6,947 nucleotides of DNA from Candidatus Dadabacteria bacterium (GTDB taxonomy: Bacteria > Desulfobacterota_D > UBA1144 > Nemesobacterales > JAJCZQ01). The translations under genes were made by a program, and so were the position numbers. Positions 1 through 6,539 of this stretch are shown here, one piece after another. The notes beneath the pieces are model-generated. The model was not told where the DNA came from. It saw nothing but the letters and a program-made list of their open reading frames with translations, and did not search any database. The stretch is from NCBI GenBank assembly GCA_030624695.1, contig JAUXJP010000050.1:1-6947 (forward strand), read 5' to 3'. How positions within the stretch are numbered: position 1 is the first letter of the stretch; each line of letters opens with the position of its first letter.

Positions 1-87
1 AAGGGGCAACTGGAAACATAATAAAATAAGTGTTGTATAAGTTATCTTTTTCATAATAATTTAGTAGATTATATTAATAATATTGAT

Positions 88-125
88 TCAGAAAAACTAG
101 AATATTACAACTAGATTTTTTCTGA
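88..125. terminator. AT-rich imperfect inverted repeat; possible terminator or operator
   Basis: The left arm (88-100, TCAGAAAAACTAG) and right arm (111-125, CTAGATTTTTTCTGA) are complementary apart from two extra bases in the right arm. They enclose a 10-nt loop. In plus-strand RNA the right arm supplies a run of six U near its middle, but this is paired in the stem, and no clean U-tract follows the hairpin. The stem is weak because most pairs are A-T. It lies between a probable upstream gene end outside or at the very edge of the window and the small ORF starting at 167. It could be a weak, possibly bidirectional, terminator or a protein-binding palindrome, or simply chance in AT-rich DNA. 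Confidence 0.3.
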
Positions 126-166
126 TAAAGTATTACAATTTAGAACTTTAAAAAAACCAGGCACAT

Positions 167-385
167 ATGACTCAATTATTTTTAAACCTCATTAAAAGAT
201 ATCTGGAAAGTTTCAGTACTTCCATTCCTGAAATTACAAAGAACTGGTTTATTCTCACGAAAGTCCTTTTTTATGTTGGTGCCGTATTTGTATATATGTT
301 AACTTTTATTGTATTAGTGTGTGTAATTTTAATTATTCTGATTATCGCTTTCCCGGTATCTATTATATATAAATACATGTATTAA
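167..385 (+). CDS. Small hypothetical single-helix membrane protein (72 aa)
   Basis: I do not recognise this protein. Residues 1-33 are mixed polar and hydrophobic. Residues about 34-68 are almost purely hydrophobic (rich in Val, Ile, Leu and Phe) and would form one long or two tightly paired membrane helices, followed by the tail YKYMY. A CAGG at 158-161, five bases before the ATG, could serve as a weak ribosome binding site. The next gene, uppS, begins 45 nt after its stop on the same strand, so it might be co-transcribed with the envelope operon. By hand count, bases 241-360 are about 30% GC, against about 47% in a 120-base sample of uppS. This argues for either a poorly conserved gene or a spurious ORF. 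Without homology evidence I treat it as a tentative gene. Confidence 0.4.
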   Translation: MTQLFLNLIKRYLESFSTSIPEITKNWFILTKVLFYVGAVFVYMLTFIVLVCVILIILIIAFPVSIIYKYMY

Positions 386-430
386 TTTTACCCTATGTTT
401 TCCGAATAGAAATCCTTACCTGATTAATTT

Positions 431-1171
431 ATGAAGAAAAATCCTGATAAAATAGACAAAAAACGCTTACCGAAGCATGTGGTAATCATAATGGACGGCA
501 ACGGTAGATGGGCCGAGCGTAAAAACCTGAGTAGAATCACCGGGCACAGAGAAGGAATAAAGTCCGTAAGCTCCATAGTAGAGGCCGGAAGGGAGGTTGG
601 ACTAAAATATATAACCCTCTTTGCTTTTTCAGCCCAGAACTGGAACAGGCCCAAAAAAGAAGTGATAGCTCTAATGGAGCTGCTTAAACAGTACTTGATA
701 GAAGAAGGGGAAAGGCTGGTAGAGCAGGACATAAAACTCAATGCTATTGGAAGACTTTATCAACTCCCGGATGATGTCCTTGAAACATTAGAGTCTATTA
801 TTAATAAAACAAAAGACTGTAAAACCATGACACTAACCCTCGCACTTAGTTATGGAGGCAGGGAAGAGATTGTGGATACGTTGAAGACATTAATTAAGAA
901 GGGAATAGACCCTGATAATATTAATGAAGAAACCATAAGCAGAAATCTTTATACCGCAGACATTCCAGACCCTGATCTTCTTATCAGGACCAGTGGTGAA
1001 ATGAGGATTTCTAACTTTCTATTATGGCAACTTGCATATACAGAGATTTACGTAACCAAGACCCTCTGGCCCAACTTCAGGAAAAGGCACTTAATAAAGG
1101 CGATTCAGAATTATCAAAACAGGGAAAGGCGCTATGGTCTTACCGGAAAACAAATTAAGAAAAGAGATTAA
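431..1171 (+). CDS. uppS: Isoprenyl transferase (undecaprenyl diphosphate synthase family)
   Basis: This is a cis-prenyltransferase that condenses isopentenyl diphosphate units onto farnesyl diphosphate to make the polyprenyl diphosphate lipid carrier for peptidoglycan and other glycans; the enzyme is cytosolic and membrane-associated. At 246 residues it has the family's usual length. Visible signatures are IMDGNGRWA (residues 20-28, with the Mg-binding Asp22), GHREG (38-42), FAFSAQNWNRP (64-74), LALSYGGREEI (137-147), RTSGEMRISNFLLWQ (186-200) and AYTEIY (202-207), whose Glu205 corresponds to the conserved metal/substrate Glu of E. coli UppS (E213). One oddity is Gln69 where most homologues have Glu (S-x-E-N-W). 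The ATG at 431 is the only sensible start, but no Shine-Dalgarno sequence precedes it. The gene leads a compact run with dxr 2 nt downstream. Confidence 0.97.
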   Translation: MKKNPDKIDKKRLPKHVVIIMDGNGRWAERKNLSRITGHREGIKSVSSIVEAGREVGLKYITLFAFSAQNWNRPKKEVIALMELLKQYLIEEGERLVEQDIKLNAIGRLYQLPDDVLETLESIINKTKDCKTMTLTLALSYGGREEIVDTLKTLIKKGIDPDNINEETISRNLYTADIPDPDLLIRTSGEMRISNFLLWQLAYTEIYVTKTLWPNFRKRHLIKAIQNYQNRERRYGLTGKQIKKRD

Positions 1172-1173
1172 TT

Positions 1174-2322
1174 TTGAAAAAAGTATCAATTCTAGGATCA
1201 ACAGGCTCTATAGGCACACAGACTCTTGAAGTCATCTCCCAGTTTCCGGGAAAATTTGAAGTCACTGCACTTGGAGCAGGCAGCAATATTGAGCTACTGA
1301 AAAATCAGATTGAGAAGTTTCAACCGAAAATTGCTGTTGTTAAGAATGAAGAATATGCAGATAAACTCCTGAGAAATCTAAGTAGCAGGCAGACAGAAAT
1401 TATATACGGGGAAGATGGCTATAATAAGATTGCTACACTTACAGAGGCTGACATCGTTATTTCCTCGATGGTTGGTTCGTCGGGGCTAAAACCCACATAC
1501 GCTGCAATAGAGGCTGGCAAAACAGTTGGCCTTGCCAACAAGGAATCGTTGGTGGTGGCCGGGCAGGTCCTTACCGAGGCTGCAAAAAAGAGCGGATCTC
1601 AGATACTTCCGATTGACAGTGAACACAGCGCAATATTCCAGGCACTAAACGGTTCGCCTAAAAGTGAAGTCAAAAAGCTGATAATAACCGCCTCCGGCGG
1701 ACCCTTTAGAAACACCCCGGCTGATGAACTAACTAATGTGACTGTAGAAAGTGCACTTAACCACCCAACCTGGAAAATGGGTAATAAAATTACTATAGAT
1801 TCCTCCACTCTTATAAATAAAGGGTTCGAGGTTATAGAAGCCAGGTGGCTTTTTGATATTAACGTTGAATCTATTTCAGTATGGATTCATCCTCAAAGTA
1901 TTGTACACTCTATGGTTGAGTTTATAGACGGCTCCATCATTTCGCAGCTTAGTATCCCGGATATGAAGATACCTATTGCGTATGCTCTGTCATATCCCGA
2001 CAGGCTGCCGTTAAGCAAATCGGAAGCAAAACCCGTTGACTACTCTCTTCTTTCCTTTGAAGAAGTGGACTTCAATAAATTCAGGGGTCTTGGACTTGCC
2101 TTCTATGCAATAAAAGAAGGCGGGACTATGCCGGCAGTACTTAACGCTGCCAATGAAATAGCCGTTAATGAGTTTTTAAATAAAAAAATAAATTATACAG
2201 ACATAGTTAGTATTATCGAAAAAGTAATGGAACTTCATAAAAGAGAAGATATATTTTCCATTGAAGACAGCCTGGTTGCCGATAGATGGGCAAGATCAGT
2301 AGCAAAATCAATTATAAATTAG
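1174..2322 (+). CDS. dxr: 1-deoxy-D-xylulose 5-phosphate reductoisomerase
   Basis: This enzyme converts 1-deoxy-D-xylulose 5-phosphate to 2-C-methyl-D-erythritol 4-phosphate with NADPH and a divalent metal. It is the committed MEP-pathway step that supplies isoprenoid precursors to UppS, and the fosmidomycin target. The N-terminal NADPH-binding motif GSTGSIGTQ spans residues 8-16. LANKESLVVAG is at 120-130, and the metal ligands are Asp148 and Glu150 (IDSEHSAIFQ) and Glu219 (NKGFEVIEA). The substrate-closing loop is HPTWKMG (197-203, with Trp200 and Met202), and IHPQSIVHSM lies at 238-247. All catalytic residues known from E. coli DXR appear intact, and 382 residues is a normal length. Translation must start at TTG (1174): the protein begins MKKVSILGSTG exactly where homologues start, and the first in-frame ATG is near residue 99. 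The start lies 2 nt after the uppS stop, which suggests translational coupling. Confidence 0.97.
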   Translation: MKKVSILGSTGSIGTQTLEVISQFPGKFEVTALGAGSNIELLKNQIEKFQPKIAVVKNEEYADKLLRNLSSRQTEIIYGEDGYNKIATLTEADIVISSMVGSSGLKPTYAAIEAGKTVGLANKESLVVAGQVLTEAAKKSGSQILPIDSEHSAIFQALNGSPKSEVKKLIITASGGPFRNTPADELTNVTVESALNHPTWKMGNKITIDSSTLINKGFEVIEARWLFDINVESISVWIHPQSIVHSMVEFIDGSIISQLSIPDMKIPIAYALSYPDRLPLSKSEAKPVDYSLLSFEEVDFNKFRGLGLAFYAIKEGGTMPAVLNAANEIAVNEFLNKKINYTDIVSIIEKVMELHKREDIFSIEDSLVADRWARSVAKSIIN

Positions 2323-2325
2323 GAG
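2321..2325 (+). promoter_or_regulatory. Shine-Dalgarno site of rseP
   Basis: AGGAG lies six bases before the rseP ATG (2332) and overlaps the dxr stop codon TAG (2320-2322). It is the clearest ribosome binding site in the window and fixes the rseP start. Most other genes here (uppS, DUF58, the SnoaL-like gene, and the hydrolase-OsmC gene) lack a comparable sequence. Confidence 0.75.
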
Positions 2326-2331
2326 AAATTA

Positions 2332-3930
2332 ATGACTGCCCTTATAGCATTTTTATTTGTAATAGGAATTCTAGTATTCATCCATGAGATGGGCCATTTT
2401 CTTGTCGCAAAATGGCGCGGGGTGAGAGTAGAAAGATTTTCACTTGGTTTTGGGAAAAAACTTATAGGATTTACCAGGGGCGAGACCGAATATATCATAT
2501 GCCTTCTTCCACTAGGTGGATATGTGAAGATGTACGGCGAAGGTTCGGAAGAAAATGTAATCGTAGATAATGTAAAAAAAGGATCAAATGCTGAGAAAAA
2601 AGGCTTTTTATCAGGCGACAGGATTACGAGTATTGAGGGAATTGACTTAAAAGCAGTTTCTTCATGGAAGCAGGTCCTATTTAAATTTAACACCGAACCA
2701 CAAAAAGAGATGTCCTTGGACATTGAAAGAGACGGCGAAAAAACCGTAATTCTTGCAAACTCAGACGGCATAGAAGGAATCGAGGGTTACACCGAAGAAG
2801 AATATCCAAGAGGCTTTTCGAATAAAAGCATATTTTCAAGGTTCCTGATTGTAATAGCAGGACCCATGATGAACTTTCTTCTCCCCTTCATCTTTCTTCC
2901 ACTGGTATTTTTTATAGGAATAAGTGTCCCTGCTTACCTCGAGAAATCCCCCGTAGTTGGATACATAAGCCCCGGATCACCTGCATACGAATCCGGATTT
3001 AAAATAAATGACAAAATTATTTCCATAAACGGCAAAAAGACTACAACCTGGCGTGATGCCAATATTGGTTTTCAGTCAAACCCCGATTCAACAGTAAATG
3101 TTGAAGTAGAAAGAGGCGGTTTTGTAAAAGACCTGAGCTTAAAGACCATTGCATCCAAGGAAGGAATAGTGAATGTGGGACTTGCCGAACCGATTGAAGC
3201 AAAAGTAGGTGAAGTTATACCGGGTTCACCAGCCCAGAAGATAGGACTACAGAGAGGCGACAAGGTGGTTGAAATAAACAACCAGAAAATTGCCGACTGG
3301 GAAAATATGGCAGAAATAATAAGACAGAATGCAAATAAGGAAATAAACCTTGAAATTGAAAGAGACGGAAAACTTCTTGATTTTACCACAACACCTGAAA
3401 TAAATCCCCAATCAAACCAGGGGGCTATAGGTATAACACTCTACCGGGAAGAGATAACTAAGAAATACGGCATTATAGAATCAATTACTAAAGGTGTTGC
3501 TGAAGCGGCAAAAATGGTTATTGAGGTTACCGTGATATTTTTTGGTTTTCTCTTTAAACTAGTTACGGGGAAAATAGCGTTAAGCACCGCAGGCAAGAGT
3601 ATTGCTGGGCCTTTATTCATTGCCAAGATATCAGGGGCAGCAGCTGAAAGCGGTATTGCCCAACTTCTGCAGTTTACTTCATTCATAAGTATAAATCTCG
3701 CCATTATTAACCTGCTCCCAATCCCCATGCTTGACGGCGGCCATATACTTTTTCTCCTTATTGAAAAAATCAAGGGTAAGAGCCTTAGTAACAAAACCCT
3801 TGAGATAACACAGCGCGTAGGGTTTTCCGTACTAATATTTATAATGTTCTTAGCAGTTTACAATGATGTTTCAAGGTTGAGTGGAGATATTATGAGCCCT
3901 ATTGTGAAACTGATTAATATGTTTAAATAA
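2332..3930 (+). CDS. rseP: RseP-type site-2 intramembrane metalloprotease with three PDZ-like domains
   Basis: This is an inner-membrane zinc protease of the S2P family; in E. coli RseP cleaves the anti-sigma factor RseA and leftover signal peptides. The substrate here is unknown. Helix 1 (about 4-27) carries HEMGH (18-22) with the zinc ligands and catalytic Glu19. The membrane-associated loop GFGKKL (39-44) to PLGGYVKM (60-67) follows. Helix 2 (about 168-198) starts with the conserved IAGPMMNF (175-182). Helix 3 carries NLLPIPMLDGGH (460-471), whose Asp468 is the third zinc ligand. Helix 4 is about 497-509. PDZ-like domains with the GSxAxxxG..xGDxI..I.G pattern lie at about 74-142, 206-272 and 290-354. 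The last two occupy the normal periplasmic position; the first is inserted between loop and helix 2. This explains a length of 532 against 450 in E. coli. The gene begins 9 nt after dxr. Confidence 0.95.
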   Translation: MTALIAFLFVIGILVFIHEMGHFLVAKWRGVRVERFSLGFGKKLIGFTRGETEYIICLLPLGGYVKMYGEGSEENVIVDNVKKGSNAEKKGFLSGDRITSIEGIDLKAVSSWKQVLFKFNTEPQKEMSLDIERDGEKTVILANSDGIEGIEGYTEEEYPRGFSNKSIFSRFLIVIAGPMMNFLLPFIFLPLVFFIGISVPAYLEKSPVVGYISPGSPAYESGFKINDKIISINGKKTTTWRDANIGFQSNPDSTVNVEVERGGFVKDLSLKTIASKEGIVNVGLAEPIEAKVGEVIPGSPAQKIGLQRGDKVVEINNQKIADWENMAEIIRQNANKEINLEIERDGKLLDFTTTPEINPQSNQGAIGITLYREEITKKYGIIESITKGVAEAAKMVIEVTVIFFGFLFKLVTGKIALSTAGKSIAGPLFIAKISGAAAESGIAQLLQFTSFISINLAIINLLPIPMLDGGHILFLLIEKIKGKSLSNKTLEITQRVGFSVLIFIMFLAVYNDVSRLSGDIMSPIVKLINMFK

Positions 3931-3942
3931 GCTGGTCACGGA

Positions 3943-4854
3943 ATGAGTTTATTAAGACTTGGCAAAGATAACTGGGCACGCACTTCCCCGACTAAAGAGG
4001 GGATAATCTTTATTCTTTTGTCTTTTATTGTAGGTTTCTCTGCGATAAATACGAATAACAACCTGCTTTATCTGATATTTGGTGTAATGATAAGCCTTGT
4101 AGTAGTATCGGGCATAACATCTATGATAAACCTATCAAGGATTGATATAAACCTTGTAAACATTCCTGACATCTATGCCTTAACACCATCAAGCCTTATT
4201 TTCAGGTTAAAAAATGACAAGCTCCTTATTCCATCGTTTTCCCTGACGCTTCAGTTGGAAGATGCAAGGTCATATCTAATATTTTTACCGTCTCACTCGG
4301 AGAGGGACATCAGGATAAAATGTTTCTTTAAAAAAAGGGGTTGGAACTATCTTCCCAAAATAAGCCTCGTAACAAAGTTCCCTTTTGGTTTTTTCAAAAA
4401 GTGGATCAAGATAGACCTCGGACAGTCCAGGGTGCTTGTATATCCCAAGATAAATGAGATTGAAATCAATAGTGGCAACAATACCGACCACTATACAGGC
4501 GACACTCTTCTCAGGAAAACAGGACAGAGTGAAGAACTTAAATCCATCAGGGATTATAACCCCGGGGACACAAAAAAAAGTATAGACTGGAAAAGTACCG
4601 CGAAAGTAAACCGAATGATGGTAAAGGAATATTCAGCTATAGATACCAGGAATGCCAGGATAGTATTTGACCCTGACACTGAAATTTCTAGGAACCTCGA
4701 GCACTATATAAGCGAAAAAGCATCCCTTCTTGTTGAATATATAAAGAAAGGTTTTTCGGTAGATTTCATTATCGGGAAAAAAGAATACAAAGCAGTATAT
4801 AACTCCGGTCAGACCCGTAGGATACTGAGTATGCTGGCCCTATACAAAAGGTAA
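3943..4854 (+). CDS. DUF58 domain-containing membrane protein
   Basis: Two membrane helices (about 20-37 and 40-60) are followed by a beta-rich middle and the DUF58 signature: IRDYNPGDTKKSIDWKSTAK (202-221), then MVKEY (226-230). A C-terminal von Willebrand A-like portion follows. Where a functional metal site would read D-x-S, the protein has FDPDTE (242-247), so metal binding is doubtful, as in many DUF58 proteins. The family's biochemical role is unsettled. Members usually sit beside a MoxR-type AAA ATPase, transglutaminase-like or BatA/BatB genes and are thought to assist membrane-complex assembly or stress functions. None of those partners is in the window; instead the gene starts 12 nt after rseP and seems to belong to its operon. 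No clear ribosome binding site precedes the ATG. The 303-residue length is normal for short family members. Confidence 0.88.
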   Translation: MSLLRLGKDNWARTSPTKEGIIFILLSFIVGFSAINTNNNLLYLIFGVMISLVVVSGITSMINLSRIDINLVNIPDIYALTPSSLIFRLKNDKLLIPSFSLTLQLEDARSYLIFLPSHSERDIRIKCFFKKRGWNYLPKISLVTKFPFGFFKKWIKIDLGQSRVLVYPKINEIEINSGNNTDHYTGDTLLRKTGQSEELKSIRDYNPGDTKKSIDWKSTAKVNRMMVKEYSAIDTRNARIVFDPDTEISRNLEHYISEKASLLVEYIKKGFSVDFIIGKKEYKAVYNSGQTRRILSMLALYKR

Positions 4855-4865
4855 TATTAAATACT

Positions 4866-5282
4866 ATGGATAAAGAACAGATACTGAAAGTTAACGAACT
4901 TTTTTATAAAGCTCTCGGTACCCGTGACCTGGAGCTCATGAAAACTTTATGGATATTGGATGAGAGGGCCGGATGTGTACACCCCGGGTGGACAATACTT
5001 AGAAGCTGGGAAAATATATACCAGAGCTGGGCAAACATCTTCGATCCCGAAGACCAGGTTGATATAAACCTCACCAAGATAAATATTAATATAAATAATA
5101 ACCGTGCATGGCTTACATGTGTACAGGAGATGGTATATTTAAAAAGGGATCTTTCAATGTTTAACCTTTCCCAGTCTACAAATATATTTGAAAAAATCGG
5201 CGACAAATGGCTGATGGTCCTTCACCATGCGTCACCAATTCCAGTAAATAACTATAAGGTTGTAGACAATAGCTTACAGTAA
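4866..5282 (+). CDS. SnoaL/NTF2-like fold protein (nuclear transport factor 2 family)
   Basis: This small 138-residue cytosolic protein has no signal peptide or membrane segment. Its N-terminal helix (MDKEQILKVNELFYKAL) is followed by ALGTRDLELMKTLW, then the motif CVHPGWTIL (37-45), SWENIYQSWANIF (47-59) and a late LHHASPIP (119-126). These are typical of the SnoaL-like_3 / DUF4440-related branch of the NTF2-like superfamily. Such cone-shaped folds bind small ligands or act as cyclases, isomerases or hydrolases; the exact function of this branch is not established, and I cannot assign a substrate. Residues 70-79 are low-complexity Ile/Asn, which reflects an AT-rich stretch. It follows DUF58 by 11 nt and ends the co-directional run, facing the hydrolase-OsmC gene tail to tail. 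The nearest purine-rich site (AAAAGG, about 4846-4851) is rather far from the ATG. Confidence 0.85.
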   Translation: MDKEQILKVNELFYKALGTRDLELMKTLWILDERAGCVHPGWTILRSWENIYQSWANIFDPEDQVDINLTKINININNNRAWLTCVQEMVYLKRDLSMFNLSQSTNIFEKIGDKWLMVLHHASPIPVNNYKVVDNSLQ

Positions 5283-5284
5283 CT

Positions 5285-6505
5285 TTATTCCTTTAACTTT
5301 GATTTTATTGAAACCTCTGAGTTAAGTGTCCTGTGAACAGGGCACCTATCAGAAATTTCGAACAGCCTTTTTTCCTGCTCCGGTGTTAAATTACCAGTAA
5401 GTTCAATTTCCTTTTCAATCCTGTCTATCCTGCCAGTCTCTGTCTCACATTCCAGGCAGTCTTCGGCATGAATCTTCTCATGGCTTAGCCTTGTAATGAC
5501 TTTTTCAAGTGGGATATTTTTTCTGTCTGCATACATTTTGAGTGTCATATTTGTACAGCTACCAAGAGATGCAAGCAGCAGTTCATAAGGGGAAGGCCCA
5601 TTATCAGTACCTCCTGCCGAAACAGGTTCATCAGCATAAAAGTAATGGCCACCGGCATTAATGGTTGAGAAGAAGCCCGACATGTCTGTTGCCACTGCAA
5701 CTTGATTACCATTTAACCTTACAAAATTATTGGATTTTTGTGTATCATCTTTTGTAATATATTTTCTAATCCAGGAAGCTATCAGATGTCCCGCATTAGA
5801 AGAGTCCAAGGGGTCAGAAAGCAGATGGTCGGCCTTATCCAGCGAGACAAAACTCTTCGGATGTTTTGCGGCCAGAAATATTTCAGTTGCGTTATCTATT
5901 CCTACAATCCCGTCATACGGGGAATGTAGGATTAACAGCGGCTTATTTAATTGTTTAATTTTGTCACTCAGCACCTGTTTGTCCAGGTCATCGAGAAACT
6001 GTTTTTTTATATTAAAGGCCCTGCCGGCAATGTTGACACTGGCAATCCCTGTTTTTTCTATTTCCTCTAAATTACTGATATGACGCAGTATATGGTCAGG
6101 ACTGCTCGGGGCTGCGATAGTTACAACGGCTCTGCATGATTCAATTTCCCCGGCTGCAGCAAGCACCGCGGCACCACCTAGGGAATGGCCTATTAGAACA
6201 GAAGGGGCTTCAAAGTTTTCATTCATATAAGCAGCCGCATCAGCTAAGTCTTGAATATTAGAACTAAAATTGGTATCGGAGAATTCACCTTCACTCTCCC
6301 CGAGACCGGTAAAATCAAACCTTAAAACACCTATACCATTTTTTACCAGCGAATCGGATATGTGTTCGAGGGCCTTTATATTCTTTGAACATGTAAAACA
6401 GTGGGCAAAAAGTATAAAAGCTGTTGGCTTTTTGTCAGGAAGTTGTACAATCCCGGTTAGTTCATAATTCCTTCTGTTCTTAAATTTGATTCTTTCTTGT
6501 ATCAT
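5285..6505 (-). CDS. Bifunctional alpha/beta hydrolase - OsmC family fusion protein
   Basis: This soluble 406-residue protein fuses two domains. Residues 1-250 form an alpha/beta hydrolase with the nucleophile elbow GHSLGG (Ser108), probable acid Asp198 (SPYDG) and His227 (KADHLL), a complete triad; FAHCFTCSKN (33-42) fits the oxyanion region. Residues about 258-406 form an OsmC/Ohr-like domain with the two redox cysteines Cys317 (LGSCTNMTLKMYADRK) and Cys388 (RCPVHRTL). OsmC/Ohr proteins reduce organic hydroperoxides with thiol cofactors. The same fusion is a known family in several bacterial phyla, so this is not a new architecture; how the hydrolase half contributes is unclear. Extra cysteines at 350 and 353 (DCLEC) are typical of this subgroup. 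Its stop is 2 nt from that of the convergent SnoaL-like gene. A promoter-like sequence lies directly upstream of the ATG with no ribosome binding site. Confidence 0.95.
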   Translation of the reverse strand: MIQERIKFKNRRNYELTGIVQLPDKKPTAFILFAHCFTCSKNIKALEHISDSLVKNGIGVLRFDFTGLGESEGEFSDTNFSSNIQDLADAAAYMNENFEAPSVLIGHSLGGAAVLAAAGEIESCRAVVTIAAPSSPDHILRHISNLEEIEKTGIASVNIAGRAFNIKKQFLDDLDKQVLSDKIKQLNKPLLILHSPYDGIVGIDNATEIFLAAKHPKSFVSLDKADHLLSDPLDSSNAGHLIASWIRKYITKDDTQKSNNFVRLNGNQVAVATDMSGFFSTINAGGHYFYADEPVSAGGTDNGPSPYELLLASLGSCTNMTLKMYADRKNIPLEKVITRLSHEKIHAEDCLECETETGRIDRIEKEIELTGNLTPEQEKRLFEISDRCPVHRTLNSEVSIKSKLKE

Positions 6506-6512
6506 TTAATTC

Positions 6513-6528
6513 ATTATATCCAAACTTA
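6513..6528 (-). promoter_or_regulatory. Candidate promoter for the hydrolase-OsmC gene
   Basis: Read on the minus strand, the 34-nt divergent gap contains TAAGTTTG (6528-6521), a full match to the Bacteroidota TAnnTTTG element, and 2 nt further a perfect TATAAT (6518-6513). I see no convincing -35 or -33 element upstream. TATAAT ends 7 nt before the ATG (6505), so transcription driven by it would begin at or next to the start codon and give a nearly leaderless mRNA. If TAnnTTTG is used, the leader would be about ten bases. Either fits the lack of a Shine-Dalgarno site. AT-rich DNA can produce such matches by chance. Confidence 0.4.
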
Positions 6529-6539
6529 AATAGAAAAAA

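Noticed and set aside
1..29. Possible C-terminal end of an upstream gene (stops at 19-21 and 27-29 in two plus frames)
   Set aside because: Only six to eight residues are visible in any frame, so neither the reading frame nor a family can be chosen; it is not reported as a gene.
103..138. Direct repeat TATTACAA (103-110 and 131-138)
   Set aside because: An 8-base repeat in very AT-rich DNA is expected by chance and has no further copies that I could see nearby.
394..401. TATGTTTT upstream of uppS as a Bacteroidota-type promoter element
   Set aside because: It misses the final G of TAnnTTTG, has no TTTG-like partner at the right distance, and the small ORF upstream may be co-transcribed.
424..741. 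Minus-strand open frame opposite uppS
   Set aside because: It lies fully over conserved UppS motifs and its translation has the serine- and leucine-rich composition typical of an antisense shadow.
5080..5101. AT-rich low-complexity stretch in the SnoaL-like gene as a possible repeat or frameshift site
   Set aside because: The reading frame continues intact through it into conserved family motifs, so it is simply an Ile/Asn-rich segment.
5326..5345. Hairpin GTGTCCTG-TGAA-CAGGGCAC as a terminator for the convergent genes
   Set aside because: It lies inside the codons for the conserved RCPVHRTL motif of the OsmC domain and has no following T-tract on either strand, so it is most likely a by-product of coding sequence.
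5730..6083. Plus-strand open frame of 117 codons opposite the hydrolase-OsmC gene
   Set aside because: It is antisense to a well-supported gene, shows no domain features and is best explained as a shadow frame.
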